Notes: a model not told the origin generated them from the sequence alone. A DNA stretch of 39,615 nt from JBGFRR01 sp041695045 (GCA_041695045.1 JBGFRR010000131.1:1-39615); one strand, 5' to 3'. Numbered from the stretch's first letter, positions 24,383-33,116 are shown. Program-made: numbers and translations.

Positions 24383-27300
24383 TTGAACTTCCGCCGATTT
24401 CTTTTCCTCTGGTTGTTACCGTTCTCTGCGCTCCTCGCGCAGGATGATGACATTGTCCACCCCGAATTGCGCTGGCACACCATTGAGACCGAGCATTTTC
24501 TTGTCCACTTTCACGAGGGAGCCGAATGGAGTGCACGGAGGGTCGCGGAGATCGCCGAGCGCATCTACCATCCCATTACGGAACTCTACCAGCACCGTCC
24601 GGACCAGAAAGTCAACATTGTCATCCGCGACCACGATGACTACTCGAACGGCGCGGCGTTTTTTTATGAGAACAGGATCGAAATCTGGGCGCCGGCATTG
24701 GATTTCGAGTTGCGCGGGACGCACCCGTGGCTGGAAAATGTCGTCACGCATGAGTTCACTCATATCGTTCAGATCCAAACGTCGATGAAGTTGGGACGAA
24801 CGGTGCCTGCGATTTACCTGCAATGGCTCGGTTACGAAGCAGAACGCCGTCCGGATGTGCTCTACGGATTTCCCAATGTCCTCGTTTCCTATCCGCTCTC
24901 GGCGTTCGTCATCCCCTCGTGGTTTGCCGAAGGCGTTGCGCAGTACAATCATCCGGATTTGCTCTACGACACGTGGGATGCGCATCGCGACATGATTCTC
25001 CGAACGGCGCTGCTCGACAACAGAGTGCTCTCGTGGGAAGAAATGGCGGTGTTCGGGAAGAACAGTCTCGGTAACGAATCAGCATACAACGCAGGCTTCT
25101 CGTTTGTCGGATACATTGTCGAGCGGTTTGGGGTGGAGGCCTTACGGGAAATTTCGCGGCGGCTGGGCGCGCTGCATCGAGTGACGATCGATGCAGCGAT
25201 TGAGGCAGCGGTTGGGATTTCCGGCAAGGAGTTGTACGAACAATGGAAGAGGGCAAAGCTCGAAGCATACCGGACTCTTGTGGCAGTGCAAGGCGCCGGC
25301 CAGCGAGAGGGGGAGATTGTTATTGAGGAAGGGTTTGGAAATTTCTATCCGACCTTCTCGCCGGATGGAAAGAAATTGTATTATGTTTCGACGGCTGACC
25401 GCGATTATTTTTCCCAGAGCAGCGTGTTTGAGTACAATTTGGAGACAAAAGCATCGAAGAGGATTGTTGCCGGAGTGCGTTCGTCCTTAAGTATTTCGCC
25501 GGATGGAGCGTCGTTGTACTACGCGAAGGCAACGCGCTCAAATCCGTTCTGGTCGGAATTCTTCGACCTGTATCGCTATGACCTCAGCGCGAAGCGTGAA
25601 GTGCGACTCACCCGCGGACAACGCGCGATGAACCCACGCCTCTCGCCCGACGGCAATCGACTTGTCTTTGTCACAGGCCGAGACGGGACAACGAACATCG
25701 CCGTGGCAAACACGGACGGGAGTGGCGTTACACAGCTCACCAGCTTCACGCAAGGCGAACAAGTCTTTGTGCCCGTTTGGTCGCCGGACGGAAGCAGGAT
25801 CGCATTCGGCTTTTCGCACGGTCGCGGTCAATCCGTTGCGATGGTCGATAGCGATGGACAGAACTTCCGCATCGTCATCGCCGGGCCGGATGCGCGTGAT
25901 CCATTGTTCTCTGCAGATGGTAAGCGGCTCTATTTCTCCAGCGACCGCACGGGGATCTTCAATATTTATGCTCATGACGTGGAATCGGAGGAGCTTCGGC
26001 AGGTTACGAATGTCGTCGGCGGTGCATTTCTACCGGCCGTCAGCATGGATGGAAAGCTCGCGTACGCTCTGTTCACATCGACGGGCTACAAGATTGCGAT
26101 GATGGATGTGAACGACGCCGCTCGTGAACAACCGCGTCCTGCCACGCTGAGCAGGGCGAGGAATATGCCGCTTGTGCACGGGGACGCGGCAATAGCTCAG
26201 TCCAAGAACGGGAATCCTCATCCGGCAGTCAGAGAGTATCGAAACACCTTTACGAGTCTTTCTCTGATTCCGACCATTCGTGTCGACAACTACAACCCGC
26301 GGAACAAGGGCGTCGATATCGTCAAGCCTGGGCTGTACTTTACGTCAACCGATGTGTTGGGCAAATTTGCGCTCTTTGGCGGCGCGGCGGTCAACAGGAA
26401 GCTTGAGCGCGATCTCTTTCTGATTCTCGACTACAAGGATCGACTGCCGCCGTTCTTTCAACTCGGCCTTGATCCCGCGCTGTCGGTGGAGCTGTACAAC
26501 ACGACGCGCACCACGGATGCGTTCATCGACCTCCCCCCGTATGCGGTGAAGGCCGAGGTGACGTATAATCTGTTGGAGTTCAACGTTTTTCTCAGACAAC
26601 GATTGCTCGCCGAGAGAACCGACCTCCGGCTTGGTTTTACGCTCAGTCGCTATAATGCGGACATTGGCACGTTCGTCAATCCGAATGACAACACGCAGTA
26701 TCCTTCCTTTCGCACCACGTATCTGATCGCAAATACCTGGAGCGCTCAGGTTCGTCATGTGGACATCATGCCCTCCCGCGAACGCGAAATCAATCCCGTC
26801 GGGCGGGTGGCAACGTTGCGGTACGCCTACGAGCGGAATCGGTTTAATCCGAATGGCGATTACGAAGTGCGCAACGGGTTTCTTGTCCCCATCTATACCC
26901 CGTTCAACTTCCACAGGGTTGAGCTGCAGTGGAACGAGTATATCCCCCTGCCTGTCGCACGACACACCGTTGGGTTTGCGTTCCGTGCCGGTAGCATCCT
27001 CGGCGGCGCAGTGGACGACTTTTTCGATTTCTACGCAGGCGGCTTTACCGGCATGCGCGGGTATCCCTTTTACGCGCTCGGGGGAAATGAGATCGCATCG
27101 CTCAACATCTCGTACCGCTTCCCGGTCTGGCGGTCGATCAATGCACGAGTCCTGCAATTCTACGTCACAAAACTCTACGGCCAGGTATTTGGCGATATCG
27201 GTATGGCATGGACGGGGGACGTGCCTCCGCTGCGGGACTGGAAGACCGATGCAGGATTTGAACTGCGGCTGGAGACGTTCTCGTTCTATCAGTATCCGAC

Positions 27301-27451
27301 GCGTATCTTTTTCAGCGGTGCGTACGGCTTCGATCGATTCACACGCACCATCAATACCGTCGATGTCACGTACGGCCGCGAGTGGCGGTTCTACCTCGGC
27401 GTGCTGTTTGGGTTTGAAATCAATCAAGGAGGAAGGATGGGTGGATCGTGA
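24383..27451 (+). CDS. Gluzincin peptidase, TolB-like propeller and BamA-like barrel fusion
   Basis: This 1022-residue exported protein has three parts. Residues of about 20-300 form a peptidase MA-type gluzincin domain, with zinc motif HEFTH (residues 123-127) and the third ligand Glu183 in WFAEGVAQY. The domain is intact. Residues of about 315-590 form a TolB/WD40-like propeller with repeated blades such as SPDGKKLYYVST, SPDGNRLVFVTGRDGTTNI and SPDGSRIAFGFSHG. Residues of about 650-1022 resemble an Omp85/BamA surface-antigen barrel, with the lid-lock-type motif GMRGYP (Arg892-Gly893-Tyr894) and strands such as ASLNISYRFPVW. The start is TTG 24383, giving signal peptide MNFRRFLFLWLLPFSALLAQ. 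There is no Shine-Dalgarno, only 6 nt to the previous stop, so translation is probably coupled. I infer that the barrel anchors a peptidase-propeller at the outer membrane. Confidence 0.85.
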   Translation: MNFRRFLFLWLLPFSALLAQDDDIVHPELRWHTIETEHFLVHFHEGAEWSARRVAEIAERIYHPITELYQHRPDQKVNIVIRDHDDYSNGAAFFYENRIEIWAPALDFELRGTHPWLENVVTHEFTHIVQIQTSMKLGRTVPAIYLQWLGYEAERRPDVLYGFPNVLVSYPLSAFVIPSWFAEGVAQYNHPDLLYDTWDAHRDMILRTALLDNRVLSWEEMAVFGKNSLGNESAYNAGFSFVGYIVERFGVEALREISRRLGALHRVTIDAAIEAAVGISGKELYEQWKRAKLEAYRTLVAVQGAGQREGEIVIEEGFGNFYPTFSPDGKKLYYVSTADRDYFSQSSVFEYNLETKASKRIVAGVRSSLSISPDGASLYYAKATRSNPFWSEFFDLYRYDLSAKREVRLTRGQRAMNPRLSPDGNRLVFVTGRDGTTNIAVANTDGSGVTQLTSFTQGEQVFVPVWSPDGSRIAFGFSHGRGQSVAMVDSDGQNFRIVIAGPDARDPLFSADGKRLYFSSDRTGIFNIYAHDVESEELRQVTNVVGGAFLPAVSMDGKLAYALFTSTGYKIAMMDVNDAAREQPRPATLSRARNMPLVHGDAAIAQSKNGNPHPAVREYRNTFTSLSLIPTIRVDNYNPRNKGVDIVKPGLYFTSTDVLGKFALFGGAAVNRKLERDLFLILDYKDRLPPFFQLGLDPALSVELYNTTRTTDAFIDLPPYAVKAEVTYNLLEFNVFLRQRLLAERTDLRLGFTLSRYNADIGTFVNPNDNTQYPSFRTTYLIANTWSAQVRHVDIMPSREREINPVGRVATLRYAYERNRFNPNGDYEVRNGFLVPIYTPFNFHRVELQWNEYIPLPVARHTVGFAFRAGSILGGAVDDFFDFYAGGFTGMRGYPFYALGGNEIASLNISYRFPVWRSINARVLQFYVTKLYGQVFGDIGMAWTGDVPPLRDWKTDAGFELRLETFSFYQYPTRIFFSGAYGFDRFTRTINTVDVTYGREWRFYLGVLFGFEINQGGRMGGS

Positions 27452-28371
27452 GGATTCTTTGTCTTGTGCTTCTGTATGGATTGCTTCACTCCGCTCTCCT
27501 CGGTCAGTGGAGGCGTGAGCCGGCGCGCGATCTGGATACCGTGGTTGTTCTTACAGGTAACCTTGCACACGATTTCTCCTTGCTCGATGGCAGTGCAGGT
27601 GAGGAGCGCGACTCTGTTGCATCCGTTGCTGGCAGAAGAAAGTCCGGATTACAAGCGGCGGTATTCTCGATGATCCTTCCGGGCGCCGGCGAGTTCTATG
27701 CTGAGAGCTACTGGAAGGCGGCTGCGTTTCTTGCCGCGGAGGTGGGACTCTGGGTCGCGTATGCGATCTACGACGGAAAGGGAGATAGACAAACAGCACT
27801 CTTCGAGCAATACGCAGACCGGTTTTGGGATGTTGTGAAGTACGCGCAGTGGATTGAAGAGTACGGCAAGCGGGTGAATCCCGATGCGCGAGATGAAGTC
27901 TTACGGAATTTATACAACCGTGCCGAAATCAATCTCCCGCCATGGAAGCGGGTATACTGGGATCGGCTCAATGCGGCAGAGGCAGAGATCGGACGGAGGA
28001 CGGGGACGTACTTCACGCATCAGCTCCCTCGACGGCCTGAGCAGCAGTACTACGAGCTGATCGGCAAGTATCCGCAGTATAATCCGGGCTGGAAGGATGC
28101 GAACGTCGACAACACCAACTTCTACACGAATCTGACCCAGCGGTTCTTCGAGTACTCAGCGATGCGAGGAAAGGCGAACGACCTGTATGCGATAGCGGGG
28201 ACAGCGGCGAAGCTCCTTGTGCTCAACCACGTGCTTAGCGCGCTCGATGCGGCGTGGACGGCGTCGCGCTACAACCGGCGCCTCGAACTCGAAGCCCACA
28301 TCGCACCCGTGCCGCGACCGTTCGGGATTGTGGAGTTTGTGCCCACAGCGCAACTTCGATTGACATTTTGA
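27448..28371 (+). CDS. Exported DUF5683-like protein
   Basis: This 307-residue protein begins at GTG 27448, overlapping the stop of the fusion peptidase as GTGA. It has a signal peptide (MRILCLVLLYGLLHSALLGQ), then near residue 72 a segment SMILPGAGEFYAESYWKAA and a following hydrophobic stretch AAFLAAEVGLWVAYAIYDG. These resemble the P-G-x-G-Q-x-Y-x3-x-W-K-A motif of DUF5683 membrane proteins in Bacteroidota. A second hydrophobic segment near residue 250 (AAKLLVLNHVLSALDAAW) and a C-terminal strand ending LRLTF suggest membrane association. Function unknown. It is the last gene of the porV-started run. Confidence 0.75.
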   Translation: MRILCLVLLYGLLHSALLGQWRREPARDLDTVVVLTGNLAHDFSLLDGSAGEERDSVASVAGRRKSGLQAAVFSMILPGAGEFYAESYWKAAAFLAAEVGLWVAYAIYDGKGDRQTALFEQYADRFWDVVKYAQWIEEYGKRVNPDARDEVLRNLYNRAEINLPPWKRVYWDRLNAAEAEIGRRTGTYFTHQLPRRPEQQYYELIGKYPQYNPGWKDANVDNTNFYTNLTQRFFEYSAMRGKANDLYAIAGTAAKLLVLNHVLSALDAAWTASRYNRRLELEAHIAPVPRPFGIVEFVPTAQLRLTF

Positions 28372-28416
28372 TGCCGGGGGTTTAGTACCTTCAGAGTAAA
28401 ATCTGTGTACAAAAAG

Positions 28417-28477
28417 TCCCGCTCTTGGGATTCCGCTTTTCAGAATCCCGCTTTCTGCGGAATCCCAAAAAGCGGGA
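28417..28477 (+). repeat. Composite inverted repeat downstream of the DUF5683-like gene
   Basis: TCCCGCT (28417-28423) pairs with AGCGGGA (28471-28477), and inside it GGGATTCCGC (28427-28436) pairs with GCGGAATCCC (28457-28466): 17 base pairs interrupted by a small internal loop. There is no T-run, so terminator function is doubtful. It shares its left arm with the element at 2560-2595. Confidence 0.65.
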
Positions 28478-28540
28478 GATCCCGTCTCATTGTATAAGTA
28501 ATTGTGACGGGAAAAGCGGAACAAAGATTTTTTACCCACG

Positions 28541-28560
28541 CCTGCCTGCCGGCAGGCAGG
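28541..28560. repeat. Perfect 20-nt GC palindrome
   Basis: CCTGCCTGCC is followed directly by its reverse complement. The same 10-mer recurs in tandem at 28641-28661, so it is a mobile or amplifying short repeat rather than a single site. Confidence 0.7.
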
Positions 28561-28716
28561 AATCTTCACTAATCGTCACTAATGATTTTGGACATCTTCG
28601 TGTAGATTCGTGTGGATTCGTGGGAGATTCTTGGTTGTGGCCTGCCTGCCGCCTGCCTGCCCTCGTTAAGGAAGGATATATTTTTTGGAGGCCGTACCAA
28701 CAACAAGTATGGCGAA

Positions 28717-28744
28717 GTAGGGGCGACTCATGAGTCGCCCCTAC
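28717..28744. repeat. Perfect 28-nt palindrome
   Basis: The half-site GTAGGGGCGACTCA and its complement abut with no loop. CCCCTACAAAG-type fragments follow at about 28740-28773, which suggests partial tandem copies. Confidence 0.7.
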
Positions 28745-28791
28745 AAAGTCGCTCCTACAAAGCCCCTACAAAGATTCGCGGCGGGCCAACG

Positions 28792-29625
28792 CTAAAACTG
28801 CAACACCCCGAACACCAATCCCCCGAATACGATCATTACTCCTGCTGTCAAGAACCATCCGATAATATCCAGCATAATCCCGGTTCGGATCATGTCGCTG
28901 AGGCGGATGTAACCGCTGGCGTAGACCAGAGCGTTCGGCGGTGTTGCTACCGGCAGCATGAATGCCATTGACGCTGCAAGCGCGGCTGCGACGGCAATCG
29001 TCACAGGGTTCGCACCGGATTGCATAGCGATGGAGATCACGATCGGCACCATCATGGAGGCGACAGCCGTGTTAGATGTGATCTCGGTGAGGAAATCCAC
29101 CAGCTGGATGACCGCCAGCATCATCACGATGGTCGATAGCGTGCCGATGAGACCAACGAACGATGTCGCGATGAGTTTCGCGAGGCCGGTTTTGAACATC
29201 GCATCCGAAAGCGCGATTCCACCGCCGAAGAAGGGTGCGTTTCTCACCGCTGCTGAGTGGACCGAGTTGTGTGAGCTCCTGAGAAAGTCTCACTTTACCG
29301 CCGGGCAAGCTCACGAGCTCAGGCGGGTAGCGTTTCAGCAGAAGAAGCCAGACAATCGGGAGGAAACAGATCACGTAGGGAACGCCAAAGAGCATCCAAT
29401 CGAGGAAGGTGATTCGGTGATATGTTGGGTCGTCGGCAAATGTGCTGTTCAGAATGCCCAATGCCGAAGAGGACGTACCGGGTGACGTTGGCGATGTTGC
29501 CGCGTGTCAGTAGCCAGAGGGTAAAGCGGCGGTCGAGCTTCCATTTTTGCATCGCTGCGGCAAGCAGGAAGCCGCCGAAATAGGTCGGTGGTAAGAACGG
29601 GAGAATATACGGAAGTCTCCAACAT
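28792..29625 (-). pseudogene. Decayed DASS (SLC13-type) anion:sodium symporter
   Basis: Three fragments of one transporter lie in different minus-strand frames. The upstream piece (about 29590 to 29465) encodes LPPTYFGGFLLAAAMQKW and then KLDRRFTLWLL, a DASS N-terminal region. The middle piece (about 29461-29240) encodes HRITFLDWMLFGVPYVICF and LGPLSSGEKR. The last piece (29247-28792) is an intact C-terminal half with FFGGGIALSDAMFKTGLA, the TSNTA motif and LPVATPPNALVYASGYI. The first helices, the first TPPN-type hairpin and the segment after the GEKR block are missing, so there were at least two internal deletions, two frame changes and loss of the start. Live members are near 480 residues and import dicarboxylates or sulfate. 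Its 5' end abuts the uvrA promoter. Confidence 0.85.
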
Positions 29626-29656
29626 GATGCTTGTGAATTTCACCCAAATTATTCCG

Positions 29657-29685
29657 TTGCATTTACACGGTCGGTCAAGTACGTT
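29657..29685 (+). promoter_or_regulatory. Promoter for uvrA, predicting a leaderless or near-leaderless mRNA
   Basis: TTGCAT (29657-29662), a 17-nt spacer and TACGTT (29680-29685). Only 8 nt separate the -10 box from the uvrA ATG at 29694, so transcription should start within about 3 nt of it. No Shine-Dalgarno is possible. No LexA-type box was evident. Confidence 0.55.
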
Positions 29686-29693
29686 GCTAAGCC

Positions 29694-32537
29694 ATGAAGA
29701 ACTCAAACACAGCGAAGCCCGCCGCAAGCGGGCCATCGAAAGCGAAGTCGGCTGCCGTGAGCTTCACTGCGCTGACCGACATCGTCATTCGTGGTGCGCG
29801 AGTCCATAATCTCAAGAACATCGATGTTACTGTTCCTCGTAGGAAACTCATCGTCGTGACGGGCGTCAGCGGCTCGGGGAAGTCGAGCCTCGCGTTCGAT
29901 ACGATCTATGCAGAAGGACAGCGACGGTATGTGGAGAGTCTTTCTTCCTACGCGCGACAATTCCTGGAGCGGATGGACAAGCCAGATGTCGACTTCATTC
30001 AGGGCATCAGTCCTGCCATAGCGATCGAACAGAAAACGCCAACACGCAACCCGCGTTCAACGGTTGCGACAACAACGGAGGTGTACGACTACCTGCGTCT
30101 CCTCTTCGGTCGTATCGGTTCAACATACTGCCGAGTGTGCGGGAAGCTTGTTCAGCATGATGCGGTGTCGACCGTACGCGAGCGTCTCGATGCAGAGCCC
30201 GACGGGACAAAGCTCTACATTATGTTCCCCATGCCCGACCACCCGGGCAAGTCGGTGAAGGAAGAACTCGATGCGTTACAGAAGCGCGGGTTCTTCAGGA
30301 TCGTCGTGAACGGAGAGGTTATCGACCTCAACAACACTCCCTACAAGGGCAAGTCGAAAAAGGATGTGTTTGCGTTGGTCGATAGGCTCGTGTTGGGGCG
30401 AGATGACCCGCAAACTCGCCTTGCGGATTCGGTCGAGACAGCGTTCGTGGAGGGGAATGGCTATGCCGACGTGTGGCTGCTCGACAGGAAGCAGCTCCTG
30501 CGTTTCAGCCGCCACTATGAATGCGCTGACGACGGCACGCACTATGAACAGCCCGACCCACGGATGTTCTCGTTCAACAGTCCCGTCGGCGCGTGCCTGC
30601 AGTGCCAGGGGTTCGGCAGGTCAATCGGTATCGACATGGACCTCGTCGTGCCGGACCATCGAAAGTCGATCCGCCAGGGAGCCATTCATCCGTGGACGTT
30701 CCCGCGGTGGCGTGAAAATGCAGCCGATCTGCTCCGCATTGCGAAGCGCGCCGGCATCCCCGTCGATGTTCCATGGAAAGACCTCACGGAAGAACAGCAA
30801 CGCATTGTGATGGAGGGCTACGATGGGTTCGATGGAATCAAAAAGTTCTTCAAGTTTATCGAACGCAAGTCGTACAAAATCCATTATCGCGTTTTCCTGA
30901 GTCGCTATCGAGGCTACGCGACGTGCGAGGAATGCGGCGGGTCCCGACTCCGCAGGGACGCACTCAACATCAAGGTTGCCGGCAAGACGATCCACGATGT
31001 CATTCGTATGACGATTAACGAAGCGAATGAATTCTTCCGCACGATCATTCTCACTCCCTACGAGCACGATGTCGCTCGCCGGATTCTTCAGGAGATTCGG
31101 AAGCGGCTGAGGTTTCTCTCCGAGGTCGGCATCGGGTACCTGACGCTCGACCGACTGACGATGACGCTTTCGGGCGGGGAATATCAGCGCATCAATCTCG
31201 CTACGTCTCTCGGTTCATCGCTGGTGGGTTCGCTCTACGTGCTGGATGAGCCGAGCATTGGTCTTCATCCACGCGATACGTCGAAGCTCATCGGCATCCT
31301 CAAATCCCTTCGCGACATCGGCAACACGGTGCTGGTGGTTGAACACGATGAGGAAATGATTCGGGAAGCGGATGTTGTGCTTGACATGGGGCCGCGTGCG
31401 GGCGAGCATGGTGGAGCAGTTGTTTACGTCGGAGATGTTCAGGGCCTGGAGCGTTGCCGCAGCTCCTTAACGGGACAATACCTCGCCGGTGAGTTGAACA
31501 TTTCCGTTCCGAGCAAGCGGCGGAAGGACAGCGGCCGTTCACTCTTCATTCGCGGTGCATCAGAGCACAATTTGAAAAACGTAAACGTACGTATTCCACT
31601 GTCGATGTTCGTGTGCATCACTGGTGTGAGCGGGTCGGGCAAGAGCACGCTCGTCCACGACGTACTGTACGCGGGACTTCAGAAACACAAGCAGGGCATC
31701 GAAGGACAGGTTGGTAAGGCGGAAGCGATCGAAGGGACAGAGAACATTCGTCGAGTCGAAATGGTCGACCAATCACCCATCGGCCGCACTCCGCGGTCCA
31801 ATCCGATCACCTACCTAAAAATCTTTGACCTTATCCGCGATCTGCTTGCGTCGATGCCGGCGGCACGGTTACGTGGATTCAAGCCGGGCTCGTTTTCCTT
31901 CAATGTTCCCGGCGGACGGTGCGATGTCTGTGAGGGGGACGGCGTGCAGAAAGTCGAAATGCAGTTTCTCGCCGATCTCTATCTGACATGCGAGGCGTGT
32001 AAAGGGAAACGATTCAAGCAAGAGATTCTTGAAGTACGGTATCGTGGGAAGAATGTCGACGATATTCTCGGGATGACGGTGAGCGAAGCGATTGCGTTCT
32101 TTTCTGAGTCGGCTGAAGGCCACAGGATCTCCAGGAAGCTGCAAGTTCTTGATGATGTCGGCTTACGTTATCTGAGGCTTGGACAGCCGGCGACGGCGCT
32201 TTCAGGAGGAGAGGCACAACGGTTGAAGTTAGCCTACCATCTGTCGGCATCGAAAGGGAATGACCCGGCATTGTTTCTCTTCGACGAACCGACGACAGGA
32301 CTCCATTTTGACGACATCGCCAAACTGCTCACGTGCTTTAGCTCACTGATTGACGCCGGCCATTCGCTTATTGTGATTGAGCACAACATGCATATCGTGA
32401 AGTGTGCCGATTTTATCATTGACCTTGGGCCTGAAGGGGGAGAACAAGGAGGATATGTTGTTGCGACCGGAACACCTGAAGAACTTACAGCACACGAACA
32501 ATCGCATACCGGCAGGTACCTGAGGCGGTATCTCTGA
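29694..32537 (+). CDS. uvrA: Excinuclease ABC subunit A
   Basis: UvrA dimers detect bulky DNA lesions and load UvrB in nucleotide excision repair. This 947-residue protein is full length. It has two ABC ATPase modules: Walker A GVSGSGKSS (Lys63) with signature LSGGEYQRINLATSLGSS, and Walker A GVSGSGKST (Lys650) with signature LSGGEAQRLKLAYHLS and Walker B FLFDEPTTGLHF. The zinc module in the second half (CDVCEGDG ... CEACKGKRF) is intact. In the first half, one expected CxxC pair is reduced to a single cysteine (YECADDGTHY) while its partner pair CLQCQG remains, so zinc binding there is doubtful. This resembles the Bacteroidota UvrA paralog type. A basic, alanine-rich tail of about 25 residues precedes the first domain. 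Confidence 0.96.
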   Translation: MKNSNTAKPAASGPSKAKSAAVSFTALTDIVIRGARVHNLKNIDVTVPRRKLIVVTGVSGSGKSSLAFDTIYAEGQRRYVESLSSYARQFLERMDKPDVDFIQGISPAIAIEQKTPTRNPRSTVATTTEVYDYLRLLFGRIGSTYCRVCGKLVQHDAVSTVRERLDAEPDGTKLYIMFPMPDHPGKSVKEELDALQKRGFFRIVVNGEVIDLNNTPYKGKSKKDVFALVDRLVLGRDDPQTRLADSVETAFVEGNGYADVWLLDRKQLLRFSRHYECADDGTHYEQPDPRMFSFNSPVGACLQCQGFGRSIGIDMDLVVPDHRKSIRQGAIHPWTFPRWRENAADLLRIAKRAGIPVDVPWKDLTEEQQRIVMEGYDGFDGIKKFFKFIERKSYKIHYRVFLSRYRGYATCEECGGSRLRRDALNIKVAGKTIHDVIRMTINEANEFFRTIILTPYEHDVARRILQEIRKRLRFLSEVGIGYLTLDRLTMTLSGGEYQRINLATSLGSSLVGSLYVLDEPSIGLHPRDTSKLIGILKSLRDIGNTVLVVEHDEEMIREADVVLDMGPRAGEHGGAVVYVGDVQGLERCRSSLTGQYLAGELNISVPSKRRKDSGRSLFIRGASEHNLKNVNVRIPLSMFVCITGVSGSGKSTLVHDVLYAGLQKHKQGIEGQVGKAEAIEGTENIRRVEMVDQSPIGRTPRSNPITYLKIFDLIRDLLASMPAARLRGFKPGSFSFNVPGGRCDVCEGDGVQKVEMQFLADLYLTCEACKGKRFKQEILEVRYRGKNVDDILGMTVSEAIAFFSESAEGHRISRKLQVLDDVGLRYLRLGQPATALSGGEAQRLKLAYHLSASKGNDPALFLFDEPTTGLHFDDIAKLLTCFSSLIDAGHSLIVIEHNMHIVKCADFIIDLGPEGGEQGGYVVATGTPEELTAHEQSHTGRYLRRYL

Positions 32538-32567
32538 TCTCAGATCATTATCGTAGGAGAAAGCACA

Positions 32568-33116
32568 ATGGGAAAAATGATTTTCGTACTCGCAGTGCTT
32601 GTGGGGGCGCTGAGCTCCAACAGCATGGCCTATCAGCAGCCAAAGCGTCTTGGCATTGGGGTGATCATCGGAGCACCGACGGGGTTCTCGATGAAGTACT
32701 GGAGTTCGCGTTCCACGGCAGTGCAGGGATTCATTGGAGGAGGTTTTGGGGGGATTTCCATTGGGGCTGATTATACGATTCATACCAATGCACTCAGGAA
32801 TCCGAATGCTCCCTTCTACTATGGACCGGGGGTATTCTTTGGCCAGGCAGGATTGGGTGCACCCCAATATGTTCGCAACACGGTTGCCCTTGGTGTACGC
32901 GGTGTTTTCGGCATTGACTACGTTTTTCCCAACCATCCATTTGACATTGCGGTCGAGTTGGGACCCGCGCTGTTGTTAACGCCATCGCTCAACATGGGCA
33001 TCGAGCTCGGCATTGCGTTCGATTCTACCCATGACCCTGTGATGAGTGTCACCGTCCATCTCAGAGCGTATTCTTACGTTGCTACCAGAATATTGAAGCG
33101 CTTTGTGACACCGTAG
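32568..33116 (+). CDS. Small exported beta-barrel-like protein
   Basis: This 182-residue protein has a signal peptide (MGKMIFVLAVLVGALSSNSM, cleavage near SMAYQQ) and a ribosome site AGGAGA 7 nt before ATG 32568. Glycine-rich alternating strands (RLGIGVIIGAPTGFSMKYW, GGGFGGISIGADYTI, ALGVRGVFGIDYVF) suggest a small outer-membrane barrel of about eight strands. I cannot name a family with confidence. It sits 30 nt after uvrA and may share its transcript. The last codons overlap an 11-bp inverted repeat that may terminate transcription. Confidence 0.75.
   Translation: MGKMIFVLAVLVGALSSNSMAYQQPKRLGIGVIIGAPTGFSMKYWSSRSTAVQGFIGGGFGGISIGADYTIHTNALRNPNAPFYYGPGVFFGQAGLGAPQYVRNTVALGVRGVFGIDYVFPNHPFDIAVELGPALLLTPSLNMGIELGIAFDSTHDPVMSVTVHLRAYSYVATRILKRFVTP

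Larger units (their letters stand above)
28372..28791. repeat. Gene-free stretch packed with palindromic repeats
   Basis: About 420 nt with no credible gene. From left to right: a large composite hairpin (28417-28477), a perfect 20-nt palindrome of CCTGCCTGCC and its complement (28541-28560), TTCGTGTAGATTCGTGTGGA-type short direct repeats (about 28598-28622), two more CCTGCCTGCC units (28641-28661), and a perfect 28-nt palindrome with half-site GTAGGGGCGACTCA (28717-28744), followed by shorter CCCCTACAAA/GCTCCTACAAA echoes to about 28773. It lies between the end of a secreted-protein operon and a decayed transporter gene. Confidence 0.75.

Noticed and set aside
26345..27427. 360-codon minus-strand open frame opposite the BamA-like barrel region
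   Set aside because: Shadow of a coding region. No motif, signal or ribosome site supports it.
28541..28661. CCTGCCTGCC repeats as a CRISPR array
   Set aside because: Units are 10 nt, palindromic and irregularly spaced, with no unique spacers of uniform length and no cas genes.
28717..28744. 28-nt palindrome as a transcription terminator for the upstream operon
   Set aside because: It has no loop and no T-run, lies about 350 nt after the last gene, and similar fragments repeat beside it, which fits a repeat element better.
28792..29247. The C-terminal transporter fragment as an independent small gene
   Set aside because: It starts in the middle of a conserved DASS domain and the rest of the same protein is present upstream in other frames, so it is one broken gene.
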